DNA of 64,000 nt from Mansonella perstans (lineage: Eukaryota; Nematoda; Chromadorea; Rhabditida; Onchocercidae), in assembly GCA_037074765.1 (NCBI GenBank), contig JBAMDO010000196.1:44120-108119 (forward strand). Reading direction: 5' to 3'. A program made the position numbers and the translations under genes. The notes under the pieces are model-generated. The model did not search any database, had not been told where the DNA came from, and saw only the letters and a program-made list of their open reading frames with translations. Positions 48,488 to 61,566 of this stretch are shown piece after piece. How positions within the stretch are numbered: the stretch's first letter is position 1; each line of letters starts with the position of its first letter.

Positions 48488-51400
48488 ATGTCAGCTGGTC
48501 GATACATCCGTAAACGTGCAGTGGCTCGGTCGATTTCCGAGGATGAAGCAATGGAAAACTCTAGCCGCAATGCTAATGATCCATTTCAGCATTGCATCTC
48601 ATCGTCCTTATTAGCTGAGTCTTCCACGTTATCTACCTCAGGCTATGAACATTTACCTTCTATCTCCCTCAGAAGTCTCTATGATTGGTACGTTTATCGT
48701 ATCTGCTTATTCTTCGATTTTCACTTTTCTATTTTCTCTAGCGGGAATGGAAGAGAGATTCTGCGAGAATTTTCTAGCAATATGAATTGCATTTCCTTTG
48801 AAATGGAAGTCTGCAGATTTCTCCGCATTAAAATCTTATTTAGCGCCTTTTGCATCTTTTTTGGTAATGTTAAATTCATTTAGCAGCAGCTAGTAATCTC
48901 TGCAACTTCATTTAATTTCATAACTTAAACTAAAGTGAACTAAAACAATCTGGAAAGATTATCATGTTGGGGTTTTCTTTTTTTTTTCGCTAATTTGCTA
49001 ATAGGAAATTGGTTATGATTGATCTTTGATCAGCATTTTTTTTTTTTTTTTTGCTGAAGATCTTTTGGAATTAAAAATTTCTGAGGAGTAATTATATGTT
49101 ATATTTATTTCAGTCCAATTTGCTTGCAACTTTTTCGCGAGCCATATTCAACATTATGTGGTCATTCATTTTGGTATATTTTATTGATTTTCATACATTA
49201 TTAATATATCTTAAATTCAACAATGTTGTAGTTGATACAAGGGAGTGAAACTTTCAGCATACTGAATTTTACAAATGGTTTCATTTTCCTTAAATGTGGC
49301 ATAATCGCTGCTCTTTCATAAACGTTATTTTTCTGCAGCAAAATTTCGATAATCACTTCATTTCCAAGTAATATCTATTTAATTTTTTCCAACGGAAATT
49401 TAGATGGCATGATTGTTTCAGCCGCGAATGTATTAGTGCGCATTTGGAGCGTTCTTTGCGATGCCCCGTGTGTAATCGAGGTTTGGATCCAAGAGCGAGT
49501 CCCATTGTCTTTCCTAATTTTACGGCAGCTAGCATTGTGGATGCAATCCGGCATAACATGAAGACGGCTCGCAGTCTTGTAGCCGCCAGTGTTAGTTTTC
49601 TATTTGCATTCATTTTTCTAGTTGGATAATAAAGCTGTTTAGACCATTTCTTTATTTCCTACGTTAATTCTACCTTCATCTTGCTTCACATTTTCTTCGC
49701 GTTGCAGAGTAGAAATGAGGGTTTGGAGTTAACAAGCGAAAAATTGGTTGATTTGGCTTTGAATGCAGATGCTCGTCTTCTGGATCATTTTATGGAACTT
49801 ATTAAAAAACGACGTGAACAGATCAGTAACAATGTCATTCGAAGAAAAAACATGTTGCTGAATGAGTTTATTGATGAAATGATTACACAGCGAGAAAAAA
49901 AGCTTAAACAGCTGCAGAATGAGTTATCCATTTTACGGAGTGATAAAGCTTCCATTCAGGTGAAGCGCTTATTCAATATCTAATTTACATTAGGACAACA
50001 GAGCTTTTGATTACTTTTCAAGCAATCTCTTTTGCGGTACTTTAAGTCATGATGAAATTTATATGGTGCACTCACTAATTATTTAAATATGTTGGTTATC
50101 GTTTCAATTAGCGTGATAGCTGACTTGAATTTCACTGTAAAAGATCAAAGTCATTTATCACATAATTAAAATAATAATCTCATCTTGAAATTATTAATGA
50201 TGAAGGAACTAACTGTGTTGGGTTGCTTTTGAGAAAGATCATTTGTCTTATCGCTCTGGATCAGTAATTCAGTTACAATTTCATGCTCATAATGATTTAT
50301 CAAAATGATAGATCACTCATTTTCTATAAAACTTCACTGCATATATACCTGACAGAATGTCGGAAAAAGTTTCTGAGTGGAATTCTGTTTCAACTCTACA
50401 TTTGTTGATAAAAAGCTAGGGAAATTGGTAGGTTTGGTTCCACATTGAACCTGAACTGACGTTTATGACAGTTTAACAATTTAATATTCGTTTTTTGCCA
50501 TATATATATATGTATGTATTTCACTAACTCCTTATCATTCATTATGCAGGCGGCAAAAAATGAACCAAGCGGTAACGTTGGCACATATTCTCAACGGATG
50601 GTACCAGATGCCAGTAGTTCACAACTAATGCAGTCTGCATCAGCTTTGAAAAAAATAAGATTTGATGATGATGATGCAGATGAAATAAGGAAATATCGTA
50701 GTCGTCTTCAGCAACATATAGCTGGTTTAGAGCAGGCTTACTTCAGCAGGCGTTTAAATAACACGGGTTTGCTTTGTCCTTTTTCTATATACAAATTTCA
50801 CTCTTTTTGGAAAAATAGAGAAATATTGGCTCAATCAGTGTGTAGAATTTTTGATATGCCGTATTACTCGTCCTAACCCGAATTCTTCGAATCACTAAAC
50901 AGAATCGTTATACATGCACTGCTCAGTAAATAACAGTTCTGGACTAGCTTGGCACTGCAGTATTCATTGTACCGAAGGACAGTAATGTCGTGATTATTAA
51001 AAAAATCAAATTTCAGCGCCAGTTTAGACATAGATTTACAAGGTTCCATTAATGGTAGTGCTTGCATCATATCAAGGAAGATTTTTTAAGATATCTTGAA
51101 TCTAGAAATTTCGTTCTAAAATCTTTGCTATTAGATTTATGAACTTTAATTCGCTGTCTTCATATCTTGTTTAACTTTGTTCCAAAAAATTAGGTTTCGT
51201 GTATTTACACTTGATATATTTTTTTTTTTTTTTATAGAATCCAAGAGTATTACGGATGACTCATTGGGTCCCTGTTGCGACACTCTTGATGATTTTTCAC
51301 AAGTCCTGCATGGTATATCGCAATATGGTAGTTTTCGACGTTTAGCTTCCTTAAATTATAATGTGGCAGATGCAACAGCTGCTTTATCTATTGTTTCAAG

Positions 51401-53777
51401 GTAATTCCTTTTTCATTTGTGTTTTATTATTATTCGTCCATGGAATTGTTAGCAGTTTGGACTAATCGAATTTTTATCTAGCATAGTACAAGTTCATAGT
51501 TCAATATCTTTTTAAAGCCTTTAAGCCAAATAGTGTTGTACAAAAATGGCGAGATGCGACGAAATGTGCATTCTTTAAAAATTTATGAAGCATTAATGCG
51601 TATTCAAAGTGTTTTGAGGGGACTAATTTATTATTGCAACGTAAAAACCATGTTTATGTAACTGCAAATGAATATGTCCCAAAATTCATGGAAATACTGA
51701 TACAAGGAACTAAGAAAAGAGAAATTTCTTCAGCATTGAATTTGACAAGGATGGTGAATTTTTCATCCTGGCGGGAGTTGCTAAACGTATAAAAGTATAT
51801 GAATTCCAATCAGTTATCGAAAACGCGGATACTTTGCATTATCCTGTTACACAACTTCAGTGTATGTCCAAAATCAGGTGCTAGATTTTTTTAGTTTCTC
51901 TGCATTAGTGATTCTTGATATCAATTTCTTTGAAAAAATTTCTAATCTATTTGCAGTAATGTATCGTGGAATCCATATTGTAAAAGCACTCTTGCAAGTA
52001 GTGATTACGATGGAACAGTACAACTTTGGGATACTTCACTTGCAAAATCAATTAGACGTTATCAGGTCTGTCTTTCGTTGATATATCAAAAAAAAAGTGT
52101 TGTGCAAATGTCGAAATTTGATAACTAAGTCATGTTGTAGAAATTTGCCTTTCTCAGTAAAATGATCCATTTCAATCACAACTGCATCCAAAATCATGTA
52201 GAAGAGAAATTTCATACTGATTGTTCATGAAATTATCTCGAATATTACTTTTTATGAACATGAGAAGCGATGTTGGACTGTGGTTTTCAATAGTGTTGAT
52301 CCACATTTGATGGCTTCTGGATCTGATGACGCTAGAGTAAGTTTTGATGGTAATTATGTTCTGTGAGTACTTTGAATTGAAATTCTTTGAATATTTTCTT
52401 TTCCTGTAACTGCCATTTGATACAATGCAAAACTATTTTGTCAAGCAGTAAAAGTGAAAAAGTTATTCGTAATTATCTTGACATTCTTGATAACCCACTA
52501 TTCTTTCAAATAACCAATCAGAAATAGGTGAAACTTTGGTCAATTGGAGTAGATCGTTCGGTGGCAACAATTGATGCTAAAGTTAATGTGTGTTGCGTTT
52601 GTTTCAGTCCAACGCAGCGAAACTATCTTGTTTTTGGTTCTGCTGGTAATCGCTGTTGTTTTTTAAAATATGCAGATTCAGTTTTTAAAGCCAATAAATA
52701 ATGGAATTACGAATATTATTCACAATGTTTGAGCACCTTTGTTTACATTAGTTTTGTTGCAGTACAGAACTTAAGTTTCAGTTGTTATGAACTTTGTAAT
52801 TTATTTAAAAATTCAGCAGCGCCTCCAATTCTTAATTTCAATATATTGTAGATCACTGCATTCATTTATACGATATCCGAAGACCGCTAGAGCCAGTTAA
52901 TGTTTTCCGCGGTCATCGAAAAGCAGTATCATACGTTAAGTATTGTACCGAAAATGAAGTCGTCTCAGCGTGAGTTCTTGTTTCATTTCTTTATTTTTAA
53001 TTTATTAATGATATGAATCAGTAACTACATTTGAAGAAACAGTGTCTCTGAAGTTGATATCATGTTTTGTTTGTTTCATGAAATAAATTCCTGGACTCAT
53101 ATGTTTTTTTTCATTTGCGTATTTTTAAAGGCTTTAAAATCTCTTGAAAAAAATGTTTGAATTTCTAAATTTATGTGTACATCTCTCAATAACTCAATAT
53201 ACAGGTCTACCGATAGCAATCTCCGCTTATGGGATGTGAGTAGTGGAAAATGTATACGTACAATGAAAGGTCACCAAAATGAAAGAAATTTTGTGGGTTT
53301 AGCAACCGATGGCAATCACATTGTATGTGGTATGTTATTTTAATGTGAAATTGAATTTGAATGGTAGTTTTTTTTTTTTTTTTCTGGATAGGTTTGAAAT
53401 GAAAACCATGGTTTTCATGAGACTTTGCGAACTTCAGTAATCGGTTCACTGAACTTTTAAAATTATTGCAGGATCAGAAAATAATCATCTTTATCTGTAT
53501 CATAAAGGTTTATGCGATCCGTTAATGTGTTATGATTTTGGTCGTGCGGATAGTACTCGTTCGGCGCTTCTGGCAACTGATTCTTCTTCTGATTTTGTAT
53601 CTGCCGTAAGTTGGAAAAAAGTATGTATTATTATATTATATTCAAAATATATTTCGGTTGATCTTGGAACTGAAGTTCTGATTTCGATTCAGTAATCTAC
53701 GAAGAATATTTTAGAACTCGAATATTGTTGTGGCAGCGAATAGTCAAGGAACAACGCATGTATTTGAACTTATTTAG
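48488..53777 (+). CDS. cop1: COP1-like RING-WD40 E3 ubiquitin ligase
   Basis: COP1 (RFWD2) is an E3 ligase, or substrate adaptor of CUL4-DDB1, that degrades transcription factors such as c-Jun and ETS proteins in mammals. Fourteen exons: 48488-48687, 49114-49173, 49422-49590, 49708-49959, 50550-50766, 51238-51400, 51734-51877, 51957-52065, 52256-52336, 52528-52645, 52852-52969, 53205-53329, 53472-53620, 53715-53777; 655 residues. The C3HC4 RING is at about 67-104 (CPIC, CGHSFCREC, CPVC). A coiled coil lies at about 170-225 ([19 protein letters not shown] region). The WD40 propeller from about 354 matches human COP1 strongly: [115 protein letters not shown]. Human COP1 is about 730 residues; this one has a shorter N-terminus. 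The exon at 52256 lacks an AG just before it (see findings). Confidence 0.93.
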
Positions 53778-55811
53778 TATATCGGGGTCTATTTTTTGAA
53801 ATTGGTGAAGTAGCAAACATATCCTTTTATTTCCTTTTTTGATATAAGTTTTTTTTAAATTTCATTTTTTGTCTTTCAAGATGATATTTAGGCATTTTTT
53901 TATTAAACTGATTTGATAGTACCCTTTGGAATGAAATTTCTTTTTTTTTTCTTTCAGTATTATGATTTTATGGTGGAAGTTTTAAATCTTATGTAATAAT
54001 GAAAATTAGTTCCTCAGATTTAAGAATTTTGCAATCGCGTCATATTTCCTTATTGGATGGTTACTGAATGTACGTACATAATGAATTTTGTTGAATTTTG
54101 CATCGCATGTTTTAGTTATAATAGATTGGAATGTTGAGTTAATTTTTTTTGATCACTCAGCAGTGGCGGAAAGTAGTGCAATTGCCTTTTTTACCTATTC
54201 ATTAAGTATTTTTTTGGTATTTCCGCAGGAAACCTGATAAGAAAGTTTTATATATTAATGTAGGCTTATTACCTGATACTGCATTGGCTTTCTTCTTCAT
54301 AATTCACTTGACTTATTCTGCAATGGATCCTGAATTCAAATGGTTCAGTGTAATTTTTCAATTTTTTTAACCTGATTTTTGCAAATTTCTCAAGTGGAAA
54401 CATTCCAAAATTGTCATATGAAATTATGTTCTATTCGGTAATATTTACAGTTTTGCATGCAGTTTGTGATTTTTTCACATATGTTTATAGTAGTGATGTT
54501 ATAAGCCATCAATTTGCTTATTATTAAGCAAAATTTACTTATTGCTAAAGTAGCTTATAATTAGTTCCGATGATTATACAGTGCAAAGAAAAATTGATTT
54601 TGTTACATGCTAATAAGGTTTCTATGTATTTTTTTTACTCTTCTTAAATTGTAATTTTTGTTTGCAGCACAATTGTATCTTAATGATAATTAAAGCCAGT
54701 TGTTGTAGAACGATAGGATGTAAGTGGTGTTTGATAGAATTCAAAACATGCTTTTATTTCAATACAATGAAAAATATCCACAAATATGATTACATAATTA
54801 TTTTAAAAAAAGTTCATCACGCTATATACACTTATGCGTCCCATTTCATGAACTTTCTTTGAATTGCATTATTTGTAAGCTATTTACGGCAACTTGAAAG
54901 AACTAAGTGGTAGTGGTGGATCCGTTAGATTGTCCTTTCTTAATTTAAACAAGGGTTTGTTGTTTATTGAGGAAAATGTATAGTAAGTAACATATGGATT
55001 TCTCTGGGTTTGCATTAATTCAATGACAATTTAAATTAACGAAATGCACAATAACATTTTTAAATGTAACTACCATTGTATTGCATTCTTATCTTGTTCT
55101 CCAATAAAATGGATTTGCGCTTTCGATAATTTAATGTTAGGAAAGAGTCTCAAGTGACAATTGGCGAATGTAGGAACGGTGTTTCATAAAATTCGGTATT
55201 GGTGAAAATATATCGCTCATATAGATCAATTCAAATTATATATCATACATTAATGGAATCTCTATTACCATCAGATACATAAGAACTTGAATTTTTGAGG
55301 TATGTTTTTTGAATAAGATAAGTTGTCGCAATGAGACGCATGAGTAACGGCAATAATGGGTGTTGGGCTTCATAAGAAATGAAACTTGAAATGTGGGAAG
55401 TGATGGAGAGATGTGGTCGCTATGGTTACACCAAAGGATATGAGTATGTTGATGGTGGCAAAGGTCTTGATTAAAACGATGGTAGAATTTCATAATAGTG
55501 ACATTATTGACAACAGCGGCAATGGAAAGATTTTGGAAAGACAATAACGTTGAGCAAGGAGCTAACGTAGATTTTATCAAAAAAATAGTATTTGTTCTGC
55601 TGTCGAATTCTTTTCCTTCTCGTTTAAGGATCCATCGTCAAAATATTGTGCATACTGTAAGTTGGAAATGAATTAGGGAATTTATTATTAAAACTGTTAA
55701 AAAAATAAACTAGATGATTTATTTCATACCCAGAACCAATACTGAAAGATCTTTGTTGCTATTTCTTGGGATTCTTGATTAAAGAATGATTCTTATAATC
55801 ACAAATATATG
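53778..55811. other. Convergent intergenic region, cop1 to the K2P channel
   Basis: 2 kb of AT-rich DNA between two 3' ends. The longest frame (55236-55580, minus) is His/Leu/Ser-rich with no motif, and its opposite strand is purine-rich, so it is not called. Nothing else is supported. Confidence 0.5.
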
Positions 55812-58800
55812 TTAGTAATACATAGAACGTACAGCATCTTCGATCCACCGAAATATGTGGACATTGTATGGAACATAAGGCTGCCTGATGAGATGTTCTT
55901 GAACTTCGAGAAATCGTTTCAAATCCTCTAACGTTATGCGCTCTTTGCTTGGCCTGCAGTAAAAAACAAAATCCTATTACCAGAAAAAAAATCCCATAAT
56001 TGACATTCCTTTACCTCAAAAACATCCTGGTTTTTGATTAACAATGATCGGAAAATGTACTGTGTCAAAATTTGTCTTCGATCTTCCGTTTGCTTGTACA
56101 TTTTCTTTCGACTCTCATTTCTTATACATACATAAGTTCGGAAAATATTAACAATAATCAAAAACTGTTTAGTGATTGTAAAGTCTCGAATTGTTTGTGG
56201 AGGAGCAATGCTAACCTAATCGGGAGGTGTATTGCACTGTTCATACTAAATGATAGATCATAGTAATATAGGTACGAAGGGAATATTGTGATCTTTAAGC
56301 TTCATACGATTATGCAACCAAAATCATACACTAAATATTATACTCATTAAGTAAGCATCATTTATCAGCTTCTCTTCATCTATCAATTACAACCTTCCCG
56401 CACCTCAGAAATTGAATCAAATTCTGTTCTGTTTTTTAATAGTGTTTTCTACAGTAACTAAGTGTAAAATACTTGAGTGGATGAATTAATTAATTATCAA
56501 ATAAACAAATCAATTACAACTTTATTGGTCGAATGAAAGGAGATGTCAGTCAGTCGCATTCAGCACCATATAAACAGAGTGTGATAAGAAATATAATATC
56601 CATACCTTGTCTTTTTGAGAGCTGCAATAATCCTCATAGCTTCACGAATATCATCGCTAACACTTGCAAAGCCGCGACGAGCTCCACGAATCTTCCGACC
56701 GAAATAGTGTAGCTTGGTGAATGTTCGTTTAAGTGTTGAGCTACACAAATCTAACGATGCTGTTATTACTGCCAAACCAATTATCACATAAGCAGTCACT
56801 AACTGTAAGAAATGATTGTACAGTAGATTGAATCAATGTTTTGAAGCTAAATATTCTCCCTCAAAGGAAAAAAAAGTTCCATTTCTTTGATTTAAATTCT
56901 AATTTTCATCTTATAAATTTAAGATAAAACAATACTTTGAAAAATATTTTGGAGAAGTTTACTGCAATAGCCACTTCTCAGCATCAGGCAGATTTTGAAA
57001 CGTCAACAAATTAATCTACTATCCATTCTAGTTTCGGTTGCTCAGAAAGGTGATAGATCACTTCAACTACTTTTCACTCTTCGTAATGATAAAAAGTCTA
57101 TTTCTATAAAATGAGAAACAACTAACGGCCAGATAGAATTGATTCCTAACATGGATATTCCCAAGACCAATTGTAGTGATAGTATTGAATGAGAAAAACA
57201 CACCGTGCATAAATGACCTGCAAAATGCTCAGTCTAATTCAAAACTTCAAAAAATCCAGAAACATTAAAAAAAATCTTTTAATTTGCAATTTTTGCTAAA
57301 ATTTTTCTGTTAAAATAATTAATGCAGTTATTTGAGTCATAGTTCTTATGCAAATTCGAGGTATATTATTTTTTTGTCACTCTTACTGTTTGTTTTTCTC
57401 TAGTTTTGGAAAAAATGTTAAAACATTTAAGATTTTTCGTACACTTTGATTAACTTAACCGCTTGAATTATTTCAACGATTTCACGTACCCTATATGATG
57501 ATGTCTGAATGTTACAATTTTTATACGATTTACTAATTATTGTATTTATTCATTTTTTTTTTCATAAGTAAAATAAATGTACTCACCATATGGGTCCTTT
57601 TTCAAAAGTATTGAAAAGCATACTGCCAATAGTACAGTATCCAATGATCAATCCGAAATAAGAAGCGATTGGGAGTTGTACTCGTCCTTCTTCATCGTCG
57701 TCATCGCCCAAAACACTCTGTGGTCGAGTCGTCCGTCTTTTTCTAAAGTTTAAGGTAAATTATAGTAATATGCAGAGAAGATTATTGCAAAATACATCTT
57801 TAAATGGTGATAGAATTTATCGAATAATTAGCAAAGTGCCAGTGAACAGGAAATATTTTATACTGTAAGGCTGAGAAGTAAAAGATAAAACGACTCTGAC
57901 CTGGAATCGATTGAATCCTCATCATCCTTGACGCAGTCACGAATAGCATCTATCATGGAACCGACCCACTCAATCAATTCTAGCAACTTACTGTATGATC
58001 GTATTACAATTTCTGACAGAAATTTACCAATATCAGCTGCAGTGATGAACATCAGAGGAATACCGACTAGACCAAAAAATACTGTGAACAATCGTCCTGG
58101 ATTGGTACTTGGTGTTACATGATCATATCCTGAAAAGTAACGACATGAATAACTTTTGTAATGGTGACCAAATTTCGAAATGTAATTTAGATTATGACAG
58201 AGAAAAAGATATTGCAATCCTAACGGACCAGTAGATGTAATGACAGTTAAAGCGTATAATGCAGAAGCGGCGAACGACCATCGCGTAACAAGTTCGTCCT
58301 CAGAATCAGTCCATAGCTGAGCATTCAACGTGAAGCGATCGTCATATTCGTGTGTACTTGATAAAACTGATAGCAAAGGACGTATCCGCCGCTCGACCTA
58401 TGATTTCAGAATTCGGATTGCGATCGTAGTTTTTAGCCCCAAATATCTTTATGACATTTAAATCAGCAAGAAAAGACTAAATTAAGTTGATGTTATATAG
58501 ATGAACAGATATAATTTAATCCATTTTCCTATTTTTATCATTATTTTTCTGTATTTGGCCTTCCTGTACCCAAAATAATTTTTGGAAAGGATATATTCGA
58601 TCGTTATGCCTCTTTCCATTTCAGTTAACTTGAAGGTGTTTAAGAAATTCTGCATTTCGTTTAGAGGAAAAAAAATTACTTCAGATGCCAACTTCATAGA
58701 TACATAAACCGATGTATCTCAGACATCTAGCTGTTCAGAGTATCTCAAATCATTTCATGTGAATAAAATCCATAAAATCTACTTGCGGACCACGTACCGA

Positions 58801-59426
58801 TGATCGTGAAGTATTTCCAGTAAGTTCAGGCATACAGATACTAAAAGTCTCATTGATAATCATACTGTACAGTTTCAATACTTTTTGCAATTTCGATCGA
58901 CGAATCTGTAAATTGTATAATTGCTGAGTCTCTTTAAAGAACGCTTTCTACATTCTGTATCTCTTAAATAGCGAATACAATATATAGAAGAATAACCAAA
59001 GAGATAAAATGTAAAAACAGCATTCAGTAATTTGTTATACCTGCAGTTCATTATCGGCTTCTAACCAAATGAAGATCAAAGCTCCGATTGCGATGTACGT
59101 TAGCAACAAGGTGATGAGACCAACATGCGGTATGAGGATTTTCAACAACTAAAACTTATCCATATTATTAAAATAATCATGAAACAGTCAAGAACAAACG
59201 ATTTGTCTTAAAAAGTACGTCAATCAAATCAAAACTTTGTTGCAGCTCTAAATAATGTCTATTTTTCAAAACCTGTGTACTGCAGATGTAAACAATCTTT
59301 AGAAAAAAAAATGACCTTGACAATGCGTTTTGAAAGCGAATTTGGTGAAGATTCTTCTTCAGAACATGCTGAATTACTGTCACTTTTTCTTAAAGGATAT
59401 TCATCCCATTTCACCTTGCCAATTGT
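55812..59426 (-). CDS. Two-pore-domain K+ channel (TWK/K2P family)
   Basis: Membrane background K+ channel subunit; two subunits with two pore loops each make the pore. Nine phase-consistent exons, 59316-59426, 59041-59148, 58798-58905, 58229-58397, 57901-58129, 57587-57742, 57127-57217, 56606-56802 and 55812-55953, give 436 residues with the N-terminus incomplete. TM1 is LLKILIPHVGLITLLLTYIA, followed by an extracellular cap, pore 1 with filter T-S-T-G-Y-D, TM2 (RLFTVFFGLVGIPLMFITAA), an acidic cytosolic loop, TM3 (SYFGLIIGYCTIGSMLFNT), pore 2 TTIGLG at about 308-313, TM4 (TAYVIIGLAVITASLDLC), then a basic cytosolic tail ending in MYY. The first-pore GYD replaces the usual GYG. A further 5' exon at 59693-59748 is in phase and plausible; the start codon was not found. 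Confidence 0.88.
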
Positions 59427-60026
59427 CTCTAAAATTTTCTAATATTTTTGTCAATCTTTAAGAAATTTTATTGAAAAGACTGCACTGTATTTTAGTCCTG
59501 AAATTATTGGATTTAAGTTAGTATCTAGCTTAGATTGCTATGAAAAAAAAAATGATTTAACCTTCTAGCCTCTTGATTCAAGTTTTTATAATCGATTTCA
59601 ACAAGTTTCGATATGACAGCTTTTTCTGAGAAGCTTTTTCAGGCTTTGGAACTTAATAAAAGTTTGAGAGTTAATAATAAAAATTCATTTACCGACTGAT
59701 TAATTTTTTTTGAGTCCAGAATTTCTGGAACTGATTGATGGAGTTTTTCTAAGGTGTAAAATCCTTCAGCGCCACTTACACTTGCGGCAATAGAATCTCA
59801 ATCTTTGTATTTAAGCTATTTTTCAATTAAGATATGTTACATTTCAAATATCATCATTTTAAATTGCATATCCAAAAATAAGCTAAATTTGTGAAGAAGC
59901 ATGAGTTAATCAGAACTAAATAAATGAATATTGATCAGTCATATCATAACTATGTGTATAATCATTTCATCATTGAAGTATCCATTACTTTAAATGTTGG
60001 AGAGGATCTGGTTTCCGACACTCAGA

Positions 60027-60093
60027 AGCTAAGAACAATAAAAGATCGATGAATACTATATTATAAGAATAATAAAAGATCAGTGAATACTAC
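60027..60093. repeat. Short tandem duplication (~37 bp)
   Basis: AAGAACAATAAAAGATCGATGAATACTA near 60031 recurs as AAGAATAATAAAAGATCAGTGAATACTA near 60066, with few differences. Confidence 0.75.
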
Positions 60094-60610
60094 TTCATTG
60101 GATCTTTTTCTTTTTTCGTTTTATAACTTTTTTTCTTTTATAACATACTATTCGTAATCATAATTATAACTTTATTTGATACAAACACATTAACATTTAA
60201 TGGATTGTGGCGTTTATTACTATTGTTGTTTCGCAATAGCATATTTATCCAACTATTTTCTGATAATCTTTCGCAGCAAGCTTTGAGAAGTATAATATAT
60301 ATTGGGCATCAAATCAAAACAGGAAAAAATTGATTGGACTTAAGTTTCGATCAAATTCATTTTGTTACTTAAAATTAATTTCGTTACTATTTGCTGTTTA
60401 TTGGTTGCTATCCAATTCGGTTAGCAATACTCTTGGCCAAAGGTTTTTGAGTTAAGTTAAGTTTCTACCTGTTATTGTATGATGATGACGTATTTAAGAT
60501 TTAATAGAAACAAATTCATATGATAACACTTTTGGTTGTAGTATGTGTTAAGGTACTATCAGTTGGCTTCAGACAACAGCTCCTCAGATCATTCGATCAC
60601 TTCATTTAAG

Positions 60611-60690
60611 ATTTGGTATACTTTAACTTTGATTTGGATTTGGTATACTAAATATACTTTAGATTTGATATAGTAAATATACTTAAAATT
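60611..60690. repeat. Imperfect tandem repeat, GATTTGGTATACT type
   Basis: GATTTGGTATACTTTAA, GATTTGGTATACTAAATATAC and GATTTGATATAGTAAATATAC follow each other. Simple AT-rich duplication with no coding content. Confidence 0.6.
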
Positions 60691-61350
60691 AAACATATCT
60701 CTTCTGATTACTTGAACTAGAATAATTTGCAATTAGCGATTTTGTAATAGCCATAAGTTTCATGATAGTTTCTTAAGAGAAATTTACACAACTGTTAATC
60801 TTCTTGTCCTATGTTTTTTCATCAGACAGAAATTGGAGCTTACTTAAGCTTTCAAGGAATTATCAGGTAAAGAAACTTGATGTTGATAAGAAGTAACGAA
60901 GAATAAACAATGTAGGAACCTGTAGAAGTTATGAAAATGAACATTGCATATAAATAATTAATCAATAATGAGACCACAAAAGGATAGACCGAGATCTTTT
61001 TATACATAATTCGTCTTTCATTATCATTAAAGCAATTGTAAGTTGTATACTTTATGATACTTAAGAAATGTCTACTTCCACGCAGTGTATATTAAATTTA
61101 GTGAAGTATATGCATATTGAAGTGAAGTATATTTACATATAAAATACTGATCAGATTACAAACATGAAAAATCTGATTATATTATCATAAATCACTTAAA
61201 GCTATAAAAAAATCTGTAAAATTACTTTTTAGTTCGCACATATACTTTTTGCCCGTACAAGGGAAAGAAGACGTCAGTAACGCAGCTTTGATTTACATGC
61301 ACTCATGCAATTTCAAATGGGCAGGTAGGTAGTTAAGCAATTTGTTTACT

Positions 61351-61566
61351 ATGTCTTTTAGAAATAGTTGCGTTGATGAGATTCAATCTGTTTTACAACG
61401 TTTTCTGATAAATGTGGGAGTCATTTGCACTGAGCACCTGTACCACCTATTCCTTCAGGATATAATTAATTACGCTTTACTGAATAATGATTGTTATGAG
61501 ACAGAGTGTTTTAAAGAACAATATATCATTATGTCCGATGACGAACATAGCAACCAACGTATTTGA
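61351..61566 (+). other. Weak 71-codon ORF, possible exon
   Basis: A frame from ATG 61351 to TGA 61564-61566. Its translation is helix-compatible and mixed in charge (VDEIQSVLQRFLINVGVI, acidic end MSDDE), less low-complexity than the chance ORFs nearby. TATGTCTTTTAG ending at 61361 resembles a splice acceptor, so the real start could be an upstream exon; none was identified with confidence. Confidence 0.25.

Noticed and set aside
55236..55580. 114-codon minus-strand ORF between cop1 and the K2P gene
   Set aside because: No recognisable domain, not in phase with the K2P exons, and located beyond its stop; probably chance from a purine-rich opposite strand.
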